In this document: one piece after another, positions 25,804 through 34,500 of the stretch
Layout: each line of letters starts with the position of its first letter
Numbering within the stretch: the stretch's first letter is position 1
DNA from: Saprospiraceae bacterium
GTDB lineage: Bacteria; Bacteroidota; Bacteroidia; Chitinophagales; Saprospiraceae
Assembly (NCBI GenBank): GCA_016715405.1
Contig: JADKAE010000031.1
Span: forward strand, 1-41,749
DNA length: 41,749 nucleotides
Direction of reading: 5' to 3'
Made by a program: the position numbers and the translations under genes
The notes under the pieces: model-generated
Told to the model about the DNA's origin: nothing
The model's input: the letters and a program-made list of their open reading frames with translations, nothing else
The model's database searches: none

Positions 25804-25903
25804 GTTTAGTGCATTCGCAGTTTAGCGATAGGGTTTAGTGCATTCGCAGTTTAGTTTTCTAAACATACAGCTAAACCCAATCGCTAAACCCAATCGCTAA
25901 ACC
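25804..25903. repeat. Tandem-unit palindrome (ctaaacccaatcg) after the TlpA-like gene
   Basis: Right arm (25859-25903) has two exact CTAAACCCAATCG 13-mers plus partial units. Left arm (25804-25855) has GTTTAGCGATAGG, GTTTAGTGCATTCGCA (twice) and GTTTAG. The left unit is the reverse complement of the right with one mismatch (GCGATAGGGTTTAG against GCGATTGGGTTTAG). On the minus strand the element starts two bases after the stop of the TlpA-like gene and extends toward the start of the redoxin gene. Confidence 0.8.
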
Positions 25904-25904
25904 G

Positions 25905-26447
25905 TCACTTCATCAAAGCACTTACCAACGCCTCCAACTCCTCATAGCTGGCAAATTGCTGTTCGACAAATTTCCTGGAAGCGCCTTTGTATATCAGCGT
26001 AGCAGGGATAGAGCCGCCCCAGGAGGGGTCTACCTTGTCAATCCAGGAATCGTAGCGGTGGTCTGTCAAAGCAATCACCTGGCTTTCGAGCCGTCGTTGC
26101 TCCACAAAACGTTTCAGCTTGGTGGGCACGTCCTTCTTGAAATCCAGACTGAGCAGGATGACCTTCGCCTTTTTACCTTGTACTTGTTGGATTAATCGTT
26201 CAAAATAGGGCATTTCTTCCACGCATGGCTTGCACCAGGTAGCCCAAAAATTGATGATGTAGGTGGTATCGTTATTATAATGAAAAACGTGTTCGAGCGC
26301 CGAAAAATTGTCGTACACCGCAAAGGGCAGCGTTTGTGGCGCCGGCTCGACGGCAACAGCAGACTCATCGGTCACCTCCGGGGAAGATTGACACGCGACA
26401 AGCATCCAGCTTAGCCCCGCCAGGGCACACAATAGCCATTTTTTCAT
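25905..26447 (-). CDS. TlpA-like thioredoxin lipoprotein
   Basis: 180 residues. The N-terminus MKKWLLCALAGLSWMLVAC is a lipoprotein signal. The thioredoxin fold follows with IINFWATWCKPCVEEMPYFERL, where WCKPC is the redox-active pair, then VILLSLDFKKDVP. A cis-Pro region is seen at GGSIPATLIY. Such proteins keep periplasmic thiols reduced or serve cytochrome c maturation. A peroxidase with c-type haems lies 1.8 kb away, which is compatible but not proof of linkage. The start at 26447 is fixed by the signal peptide. Confidence 0.9.
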   Translation of the reverse strand: MKKWLLCALAGLSWMLVACQSSPEVTDESAVAVEPAPQTLPFAVYDNFSALEHVFHYNNDTTYIINFWATWCKPCVEEMPYFERLIQQVQGKKAKVILLSLDFKKDVPTKLKRFVEQRRLESQVIALTDHRYDSWIDKVDPSWGGSIPATLIYKGASRKFVEQQFASYEELEALVSALMK

Positions 26448-26469
26448 GCAATTTGATTTAGTAGTACTT

Positions 26470-26629
26470 TGTCACTTTAAAATGTAGCATGAAACATGTG
26501 CACATATTGCGCCCCTCTGGGCGTTGTTGATTTTCCGGCTTTGGGCATCTTTGGCCCGGGGAAATGATAGCAAAAGATCTCAAAGCTCCGGAGGAGCGCA
26601 ATATGTCGTATGCTTGGTTTAAAGTGACA
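26470..26629. mobile_element. Candidate MITE-like element with 12-bp inverted ends
   Basis: Outer ends are perfect 12-nt inverted repeats, TGTCACTTTAAA (26470-26481) and TTTAAAGTGACA (26618-26629). Inverted similarity continues inward for about 50 nt, with ACATATTGCGC on the left mirrored by GCGCAATATGT on the right. Copies of TAGTAGTA flank the element at 26459-26466 and 26630-26637, a possible target-site duplication, though the left copy is 3-4 nt away from the end. No transposase lies inside. The rest of the gap up to 26838 shows nothing I can name. Confidence 0.5.
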
Positions 26630-26838
26630 TAGTAGTATTAGGTTTATATAGTAACACGGCAATTGCTTTTTTGCTTGTTAAGAATAGGTTAAAAAATTTG
26701 ACGCATACTGAGCAAGTTCATACCGGAGGGTGACAAAACTCAGGGCTAAAGTGCGCTGATTAGCCCAATTTTGTATACTAATCCTCATTCCTCTCAAATA
26801 CAACAAGCTCACTTATGTCACTGTAAACTCATATCTGG

Positions 26839-28749
26839 ATGGGAGCTGAAAAAGTAACCCTTGTAAAAGACGCCGCTGCTCGCCAGCGCCACCTCAGAAA
26901 TTTGCTGCGCGACTTGAAGGCTTTACAATTGATGTTAGACAATGACCTGTTTGAAAACGACGTCCAACGCATTGGCGCCGAACAGGAATTTTGTTTTGTA
27001 GACGCTCGCTGGCGCCCGTCCCCTGTTATCATGGAGGTGCTTGAACGCGTCAACGACGACCACTTTACCACAGAGCTTGCCCGCTTTAATATGGAAGTCA
27101 ACCTCGACCCCGTATTATTCCAGGGCGATTGTCTGTCAGGCCTCGAATCCACCCTGCGCAATTATTTGCAAACGGCCGATAGAGCAGCCCAGGAGGTGGG
27201 CGCACACGTGTTGCTCTGCGGCATATTGCCTACAATCCGCCACGGCGATATCAACTACGAAAATCTCACCCCGCTGCCGCGCTATCGTGCGCTGATGGAG
27301 TTGTTGCACGAATTGCACAGCGGACCCTTTGAATTTCGCATCGACGGCCCCGACGAATTAGTGATCAACGACGCACTGGCTTTGTTTGAAGGCAGCAATA
27401 CCAGCTTCCAGGTACACCTGCAATTGCCGGCGCCTGATTTTGCCGCCTACTACAACTGGTCGATGGCAGTCACCGGCCCGCTATTATCGGCAGCTACCAA
27501 TTCACCGCTCCTCCTCGGCAAACGAGGATGGCGCGAAACCCGCATTGCTTTATTCCAGCAATCAATAGACACCCGGAGTACCTCCGAAATGGTGCGCGAA
27601 CGCGCTCCCCGCGTTTGCTTCGGTACAGGCTGGATAGAAAATTCTATTCTCGATATTTTTAAAGACGATATCGCCAGGCACCGGGTTATGCTGGCGTCTA
27701 CCCGCGAAGAAGACCCCCTGCAGATATTGGCAGAAGGCGGCGTGCCGAAATTATACTCGCTAAACGTACACAACGGTACCGTTTACCGCTGGAATCGACC
27801 CTGCTACGGCATTACCGACGGCAAACCCCACCTGCGCATCGAAATGCGCGTATTGCCCACGGGGCCTTCCATCCCCGACGAAATAGCCAACGCGGCTTTC
27901 TGGCTGGGCATGGTGAAGGGCATGCCCGATGATTATGCGCGTATGAAAGACAAAATGGAGTTTGATAACGTTAAAGAAAACTTCTTCCGGGCAGCCCGTC
28001 ACGGACTGGGCTCCTATCTGTGGTGGGGATCGCCCGCCAAACGTTTTCCCGCTGCCGAACTTTTGCTCAAAGAATTGATACCGCTGGCCAGGACAGGCTT
28101 GCAAAAAGCAAATGTGCGCCAGGCAGATATCGATCACTACATGGATATCATACAAGAACGCGTAGAAAGCGGCCGAACCGGCTCGCAATGGCAACTCAGC
28201 TCGCTCGAACGATTGAAAAAAGAAGGCAAAAAAGAAGAAGCGCTGGTAGCTACTACCGCCGCCATGTTTAACCGTCAACAACAAGATATGCCTGTACATA
28301 AATGGCCCCTTGCCGGCATGGAAGAAGCCGGAAGCTGGGTAAATCGCTACTGGACGGTCGGGCAGATTATGTCTACCGACCTGTTTACTGTAAATGAAAA
28401 CGACCCGGTAGATTTTGCCGCCAACCTCATGGACTGGCACAACGTGAGGCACCTGCCCGTCGAAGATGAAAAAGGCATCCTTGTCGGTTTTCTCACCGCC
28501 AAAATGCTGCTCCGGTTTTATTCCCAATCGGAAAACCACCCAGTACGAGCCTCCGTACGAGAGATCATGACTTCTGATTTACATTTCGTTTCACCCGAAT
28601 TGAGTACGGTAGAAGCATTAGATATGATGCGGGAGCGCCAACTGGGTTATCTACCCGTGATGCGCAACGGCAACCTGGTAGGGCTGGTCACCGAATACGA
28701 TTTTGTCAACGTGACCGCTAATTTGATGAAAGAAATCTTATCAAAATGA
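26839..28749 (+). CDS. Glutamate-cysteine-ligase-like (GCS2) protein with two C-terminal CBS domains
   Basis: 636 residues, intact. Residues ~30-440 are a GCS2-type carboxylate-amine ligase domain: RIGAEQEFCFVD, FNMEVNLDPV (glutamate-binding and metal acidic residues), SNTSFQVHLQLP, and HLRIEMRVLPTGPSIPDE. Residues ~505-560 and ~570-630 are two CBS domains (QIMSTDLFTVNENDPVDFAANLMDW and EIMTSDLHFVSPELSTVEALDMM), a Bateman module that usually binds adenine nucleotides. The fusion suggests a ligase gated by nucleotide status; the substrates are not known. The stop overlaps the start of the GH97 gene, so the two are co-translated. An exact copy of 77 bp of this gene (27447-27523) recurs at the window end. 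Confidence 0.88.
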   Translation: MGAEKVTLVKDAAARQRHLRNLLRDLKALQLMLDNDLFENDVQRIGAEQEFCFVDARWRPSPVIMEVLERVNDDHFTTELARFNMEVNLDPVLFQGDCLSGLESTLRNYLQTADRAAQEVGAHVLLCGILPTIRHGDINYENLTPLPRYRALMELLHELHSGPFEFRIDGPDELVINDALALFEGSNTSFQVHLQLPAPDFAAYYNWSMAVTGPLLSAATNSPLLLGKRGWRETRIALFQQSIDTRSTSEMVRERAPRVCFGTGWIENSILDIFKDDIARHRVMLASTREEDPLQILAEGGVPKLYSLNVHNGTVYRWNRPCYGITDGKPHLRIEMRVLPTGPSIPDEIANAAFWLGMVKGMPDDYARMKDKMEFDNVKENFFRAARHGLGSYLWWGSPAKRFPAAELLLKELIPLARTGLQKANVRQADIDHYMDIIQERVESGRTGSQWQLSSLERLKKEGKKEEALVATTAAMFNRQQQDMPVHKWPLAGMEEAGSWVNRYWTVGQIMSTDLFTVNENDPVDFAANLMDWHNVRHLPVEDEKGILVGFLTAKMLLRFYSQSENHPVRASVREIMTSDLHFVSPELSTVEALDMMRERQLGYLPVMRNGNLVGLVTEYDFVNVTANLMKEILSK

Positions 28750-30821
28750 TGACAAACAAATTCTTCCTTGGCGCCTTGTTGCTGGTAATGGCAATGGGCT
28801 GCAACCGGCAGGCGCCGGCTACTTTTACGGTGCTTTCGCCGGCAAAAAAAGTAAGCGTAGAGGTTTGGCTCAATGCCGAAGGCGTGCCCGCTTATCGCGT
28901 GACCTATAACGGCAAAACTGCCGTAGACAGCTCCCTGCTGGGTGGCTTTGACCTGCGCGATGCGCCTGCACTGCACGGCGGCTGGCGCGTAAAAAGCCAC
29001 CAAACCCGCGATTTTTCCGAAACCTGGCAACCCGTTTACGGCCAGGAGAAAGAGATTCTTAACCACTACCAGGAACTTACCCTTAATCTCGAAGAACAAC
29101 AGGCGCCCAATCGCCTCATGAATCTCGTCTTTAGGGTGTACGACGACGGCCTCGGATTTCGCTACGAAATCCCCGCACAACCCGGCCTCGATAGCGTGAT
29201 CATTATGGACGAAAATACCGAGTTTAAACTCAGCGGCGACCACCTCACCTGGTGGCAACCCGGCGACTGGGACATCTACGAACATCTCTACAATACGACT
29301 AAGTTCTCTGAAATTGACGCCACCGCCAAACGCAAACATCCCGACCTGGCTCAAACCAACATCCCCGAAAATGCCGTCAATACGCCTGTTACACAAAAAA
29401 CAGCCGACTTGCTGTACCTGGTTTTCCACGAAGCAGCCCTGATCAATTATTCGTCGATGACGCTTAAAGTGGATAAAGACGGACTGAAATGGGTTAGCGA
29501 ACTCGTAGGCTCACCCGACGAATCGAAGGCCAAACTCAAAGCTCCCTTCCATACGCCCTGGCGAACCGTGCAAATCGGCGAAAAAGCAGCCGACATCCTC
29601 GCCTCCCGCCTTATCCTCAATCTCAACGAGCCTAATAAACTGAAGGACGTAAGCTGGATAAAACCCGTCAAATACGTCGGCATCTGGTGGGAAATGCACC
29701 TGAACAAAAATAGCTGGGATTTGGCCAGCGGCAGACACGGCGCCACCACCGCCAACGCCAAACGCCTCATAGATTTTGCCTCGGCAAATAATATCCCCGC
29801 CATGCTGGTGGAAGGCTGGAATACCGGCTGGGAACACTGGATCGGCTTCGACGACCGCGAAGGCGTGTTCGATTTTGTTACGCCTTATCCCGATTACGAT
29901 ATCGACGAAGTGGTGCGTTATGGAAAAGAAAAAGGCGTGGCTCTGATCATACATCACGAAACATCTTCGGCGCCCCGTACCTACGAACAGCAGTTGGATA
30001 CGGCTTATGCCCTCTGCCGTCGCCTGGGCGTACACGCCATCAAAACGGGTTATGTGGGTACCATTATCCCCAAAAATGAATACCACCAGGGCCAATGGAT
30101 GATCAACCACTTCCAGAAGGTAACCGAAAAAGCCGCCGAATACCAAATCTGCATCGACGGCCACGAAACGATCAAAGGCACCGGCCTGCAACGCACCTGG
30201 CCCAACTTCTGGTCGAGGGAAACCTTCCGCGGACAAGAATTCGAAGCCTGGAGCTCCGATATGAACCCGCCCGAACACCTTACTATTTTGCCATTCACCA
30301 TGGGCTTGGGCAGCGGACTGGATTACACGCCTGGTATTTTTGAAATAAAATTCGACAAATACAAAGACAAAAACCAGGTCAATACCACGCTGGCCAAACA
30401 GCTCGCCCTGTACGTAACGATTTATAGCCCCGTGCAAATGGTGGCCGACCTGCCCGAACACTACGGCAATAACCCGGCACTGCAATTCATCCGCGATGTA
30501 GCCGTCGACTGGGACGAAACCCGCGTCATCAACGCAGAAGTGGGCGACTATGTGACCTTTGCCCGCAAGGCAAAAGGCTCGGAAGAATGGTTCCTCGGTA
30601 GTATCACCGACGAAAACCCGCGGGATTTTCAGGTCAAACTCGACTTCCTGAGCCCCGGCGCTACGTATACCGCCCAGATCTACGCCGACGCCCCCGACGC
30701 CCACTGGGATGATAACCCGACCGCCGTGGCCATCAGCTCACAGGAAGTGAATGCCAACACCACCCTGGCCTTGAAATTGGCGCCCGGGGGCGGCGTGGCC
30801 ATCCGATTCGTTAAAAAATAG
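28746..30821 (+). CDS. Glycoside hydrolase family 97 (alpha-glucosidase/alpha-galactosidase type)
   Basis: 691 residues. It starts with a lipoprotein signal (FFLGALLLVMAMGC), so it is anchored in the envelope. Domains: GH97_N beta-sandwich (~25-290), catalytic (beta/alpha)8 barrel (~300-565) and GH97_C (~590-690). Motifs include WWEMHLNKNSWDLA, LVEGWNTGWEHW, IIHHETSSAPRTYEQQLD and DGHETIKGTGLQRTWPNFWSRETFRGQEFEAW, the last matching the SusB-type calcium/active-site region. The family cleaves alpha-linked glucose or galactose. Inverting or retaining type cannot be settled by eye. ATG 28746 overlaps the upstream stop; ATG 28749 is equally possible. No susC/susD is nearby. Confidence 0.93.
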   Translation: MMTNKFFLGALLLVMAMGCNRQAPATFTVLSPAKKVSVEVWLNAEGVPAYRVTYNGKTAVDSSLLGGFDLRDAPALHGGWRVKSHQTRDFSETWQPVYGQEKEILNHYQELTLNLEEQQAPNRLMNLVFRVYDDGLGFRYEIPAQPGLDSVIIMDENTEFKLSGDHLTWWQPGDWDIYEHLYNTTKFSEIDATAKRKHPDLAQTNIPENAVNTPVTQKTADLLYLVFHEAALINYSSMTLKVDKDGLKWVSELVGSPDESKAKLKAPFHTPWRTVQIGEKAADILASRLILNLNEPNKLKDVSWIKPVKYVGIWWEMHLNKNSWDLASGRHGATTANAKRLIDFASANNIPAMLVEGWNTGWEHWIGFDDREGVFDFVTPYPDYDIDEVVRYGKEKGVALIIHHETSSAPRTYEQQLDTAYALCRRLGVHAIKTGYVGTIIPKNEYHQGQWMINHFQKVTEKAAEYQICIDGHETIKGTGLQRTWPNFWSRETFRGQEFEAWSSDMNPPEHLTILPFTMGLGSGLDYTPGIFEIKFDKYKDKNQVNTTLAKQLALYVTIYSPVQMVADLPEHYGNNPALQFIRDVAVDWDETRVINAEVGDYVTFARKAKGSEEWFLGSITDENPRDFQVKLDFLSPGATYTAQIYADAPDAHWDDNPTAVAISSQEVNANTTLALKLAPGGGVAIRFVKK

Positions 30822-30874
30822 CAATCGGCAGTCGGCGGTCGGGTCAAGGAAACCGACCGCCGACCGCCGACCGC
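30822..30874. repeat. Tandem-unit palindrome (cgaccgc) directly after the GH97 stop
   Basis: Left arm AGTCGGCGGTCGGGTC and right arm CCGACCGCCGACCGCCGACC (7-mer units CGACCGC) are separated by about 8 nt (AAGGAAAC region). The tract starts with the base after TAG (30819-30821) and is followed by an A-run. CCGACCGCCGA is shared with 10610-10620. GC-rich stem next to GH97 would form a strong hairpin. Confidence 0.75.
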
Positions 30875-30887
30875 TAAAAAAAAATAC

Positions 30888-31199
30888 ATGACAAAAACCA
30901 CCCTATTGACATTCTGGATTATCTGGCTGCTCGACGTGCTGCTGTTTTTGTTCGGCTATCGCGAATTCATACAGGGCGTATTCGGCCGCTACGCCGGCCC
31001 CACCGCCAAGTATATCTGGCCGTGGGTAGGTATATTAATAGTTGGGTTGGTTATTATTTGCGGAAGCTTATATTTAAAAAAGCACGGACATCCTGGAATG
31101 GCTATTAAGGTGGCAGCTATCCCCTTAGTTTTGGCGCTTCCGTATGTGCTGTGGATCGCTATGATCGTACTCATGGGAAGAGGTACCAACTGGCGTTAA
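30888..31199 (+). CDS. Small three-helix membrane protein, unknown
   Basis: 103 residues, mostly hydrophobic. Three likely helices lie at ~7-25 (TFWIIWLLDVLLFLFGY), ~42-62 (YIWPWVGILIVGLVIICGSLYL) and ~75-97 (AIPLVLALPYVLWIAMIVLM). A short basic loop (KKHGHP) lies between the second and third. No family is recognised. It follows the GH97 gene by 66 nt and precedes another small membrane gene by 27 nt, so the three may be one transcription unit. The coding potential is supported by hydrophobic pattern and third-position composition only. Confidence 0.65.
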   Translation: MTKTTLLTFWIIWLLDVLLFLFGYREFIQGVFGRYAGPTAKYIWPWVGILIVGLVIICGSLYLKKHGHPGMAIKVAAIPLVLALPYVLWIAMIVLMGRGTNWR

Positions 31200-31226
31200 T
31201 ATTAAGAACCACCAAACCCACTGGCC

Positions 31227-31523
31227 ATGTATTTTTTTGCCTACATCTATATGTGCTGCTATCTGGCAGTGTACTTATACTTTCAATTTACAAATACGCC
31301 TCTACCAGGCTTTTTATCATACCTCAACGCGGCAGTTACCTGGGGGTTTATCCTTTGGGGAGGCTACGAAAGTGGAAAGATCATTGTCGATTGTGTGGTG
31401 ACAAATGCCAAAGGCCAGATGACCCAGGCCAATATGTTAAGTGGTATTTTGCTAGCTATCCTGGTATACTTGCCCACGCTGCTAATTTCATTGTTTATGC
31501 TCCTTGGCGGGTATAAAAACTAA
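31227..31523 (+). CDS. Small membrane protein, unknown
   Basis: 98 residues with three hydrophobic segments: ~1-17 (MYFFAYIYMCCYLAVYL), ~28-46 (NAAVTWGFILWGGYESG) and ~70-93 (MLSGILLAILVYLPTLLISLFMLLGG). It lies 27 nt after the previous small membrane gene. Family unknown. It may form a small membrane complex with that gene, which is inference from adjacency. A bidirectional hairpin follows the stop immediately. Confidence 0.65.
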   Translation: MYFFAYIYMCCYLAVYLYFQFTNTPLPGFLSYLNAAVTWGFILWGGYESGKIIVDCVVTNAKGQMTQANMLSGILLAILVYLPTLLISLFMLLGGYKN

Positions 31524-31557
31524 AAGAGGCCATCCCGAATTCACAGAATGGCCTCTT
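31524..31557. terminator. Bidirectional hairpin terminator
   Basis: Ten-nt perfect arms AAGAGGCCAT (31524-31533) and ATGGCCTCTT (31548-31557) enclose a 14-nt loop. It sits in the 56-nt space between two convergent genes, with A-rich sequence to the left and T-rich to the right, so it could serve both strands. Confidence 0.7.
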
Positions 31558-31579
31558 AATATTAAGTTTCCTGTTTAAT

Positions 31580-34500
31580 TTAGTTTTTCAACACCGTGAC
31601 TTTCTTCGTCACTACTTGCTTGTCGTCGGTTTCCATCCTGATCAGGTAAATTCCGTCGGCATACTCCGACACATCCAGCGTTGTAGTTGCCCGGTCGGCA
31701 TTGTCAATCCAGATCGTTTTCATCAACACACCTTGCAGCGAGTGGACGCTCAGACGTACACGGCCTTCCGTTACCCCTTTCACTTCAATGGTCAATTCCT
31801 GGCCATATAATACGGGATTAGGATAAACATGCAGGTCGATTACTTTCTCCATGCTTTCCGTTGTCGAAACGTCGGTCAGGGACGGTAAAGCAACCGAACC
31901 CGGATCAATGGTCTGATCTGTCGCCCAAATTGGGTCATCTGAAGCGGCCAATGGTGCGGGCAACTGGTTAAAGCCAGTGATTCTGACTACGTCAAATGTC
32001 GCTGTAGTCGGTGAATTGACATTAATTCCCTCGGCATATATGCCTACGTAGAAGCAATCGCCTAACAATACAGTCGTATGGGATGGGCAAGACCACCAGT
32101 TGATGCCGTCTGGCGATGTGTAAGCTGCAATGATATTGCCGATTTTATCCATTCTCAGCCACTTGTGCAGGCGCTGCCACTGTTGCGTGATTTCAGCGCC
32201 ATTGGTGGTTTGTCGAACTTCGCGCTGTATGTTGTTCAGGCTGTTCTGCGTGCGCAGGCTTGCTTTTTTGGAACCCGGCGCGAGACTTTCGCGGAACATG
32301 ATGCCGCCAAAACCCTGGTTGGTTGCATTATTGAATTTGGCAATAATGGTGCCGTCACCTGATAACCGTGCATAAACAAAGTGCATGATATCTGAGGTGG
32401 GACTTCCATAACCCGCTGACGTTACCTGCATGGGGCCAAAATTACCCGGAGTCGACTGGCTACAGGAGTAGGTTGCACCACCGTTTGCCGCGCCAATATT
32501 GGAATTTTCCCAGAATATGTTGACGGTAACTGTACGGCTATGAGTAATGGTACGGCCGCAGGCGTCGGTAAACGTCCAGGTTTCGGTATAAACTGTGGGG
32601 CAAGCCTGGGCATTAAACGTAACGGTAGAGGTTACGCTGCCGCTGATGGCGCAATTTTCACCTTGTTGTCCATTGGTATATGACAATGGCGTAGGCGATG
32701 GAACGCCGCTTCCGCAATTAATTGTCATGTTGCCTGGCAGGTTCACAAAGGATGCTACCGGCGGCGGGCTTACTGACAATATGCGCGAATGCGTGATGGT
32801 ACGACCACAAGCATCGGTGAAGGTCCAGGTTTCGGTATAACTGCCTCCACAAGCGCCTTGCGTGCCGCCACTGATGGTCGAGAGTACGGAACCGGAAATC
32901 TGACATGATCCGGATTGACCATTAGAATAATTGATACTCGTCGGAACGGGCGCGCCACTTGTACATGAAATAGCGGTATTGCCAGGCAGTGTAGAAAACG
33001 AAGCCAGGGGCGCAGGCTGCACGATTACCTGTACAGGCTGTACACATTGCGTAAAGCTCAACGGAATTGGCGTTCCGCCCGCTGGAGTATAAGTGATCGT
33101 AAATGTAACGGAATGAGTTCCTCCGCAAGATGAATTCGGGTTAAAATTGTCTGAGATGTTCACGGTGCCGCAACCGGAAGGAACAACCGAAACCACGCCA
33201 CCCAAAAAGGCAAAGAGCCCGGCAGGATTATTTGCAAACGCCTCTGCTTGTGAACAAGTTAATGTGCCGGTCTGTGGGCAATTGGTTACAGTAGCTGTAC
33301 ACGCCTGTGTATTCGTATCTGTAGCCGAGTTGTTGCCCGGGTTCGGATCGGTGGTGCCCGACGGTGGGTTCACCGTCGCGGTATTCACCAGGTTGCCCGC
33401 CTGGCCGGCAGGTACCGATACGTTGATCGTATAGGTAATCGAACCGCCAACCGGGATGTTTACCGTCTGGCTGATGTTGCCGGCTCCTGCTGCGGTACCT
33501 GAGGCTCCGCCTGCAAAGGATGCCGACCAACTTGTAATGGTCGTGCCCGCCGGGGCGTTATCTACCACCGTTGCGCCGACTGCGTTACTCGGACCCGTAT
33601 TAGACACCACTACCGTGTAAGTCACGCCCACACCAGGGGTGTAGGTCGAACTGCCGTCTGTTTTGGTAATCGACAGGTCTGCTTGTGGCGCCGGTGTATT
33701 CGTATCTGTAGCCGAGTTGTTGCCCGGGTTCGGATCGGTGGTGCCCGACGGTGGGTTCACCGTCGCGGTATTCACCAGGTTGCCCGCCTGGCCGGCAGGT
33801 ACCGATACGTTGATCGTATAGGTGATCGAACCGCCAACCGGGATGTTTACCGTCTGGCTGATGTTGCCGGCTCCTGCTGCGGTACCAGTGGCTCCGCCTG
33901 CAAAGGATGCCGTCCAACTTGTAATGGTCGTGCCCGCCGGGGCGTTATCTACTACCGTCGCGCCAACTGCGTTGCTCGGACCTGTATTAGACACCACTAC
34001 CGTGTAAGTCACGCCCACACCAGGGGTGTAGGTCGAACTGCCGTCCGTTTTGGTGATCGACAGGTCGGCTTGTGGCGCCGGTGTATTCGTATCTGTAGCC
34101 GAGTTATTGCCAGGGGCCGGATCGGTCGTACCCGACGGGGGGTTCACCGTCGCGGTATTCACCAGGTTGCCCGCCTGGCCGGCAGGTACCGATACGTTGA
34201 TCGTATAGGTAATCGAACCGCCAACCGGAATGTTTACCGTCTGGTTGATGTTGCCGGCTCCCGCTGCGGTACCTGTGGCTCCGCCTGCAAAGGATGCCGA
34301 CCAACTTGTAATGGTCGTGCCCGCCGGGGCGTTATCTACCACCGTTGCGCCGACTGCGTTACTCGGGCCTGAGTTAGACACCACTACCGTGTAAGTCACG
34401 CCCACACCAGGGGTGTAGGTCGCACTGCCGTCTGTTTTGGTAATCGACAGGTCTGCTTGTAGCGCCGGTGTATTCGTATCTGTAGCCGAGTTGTTGCCCG

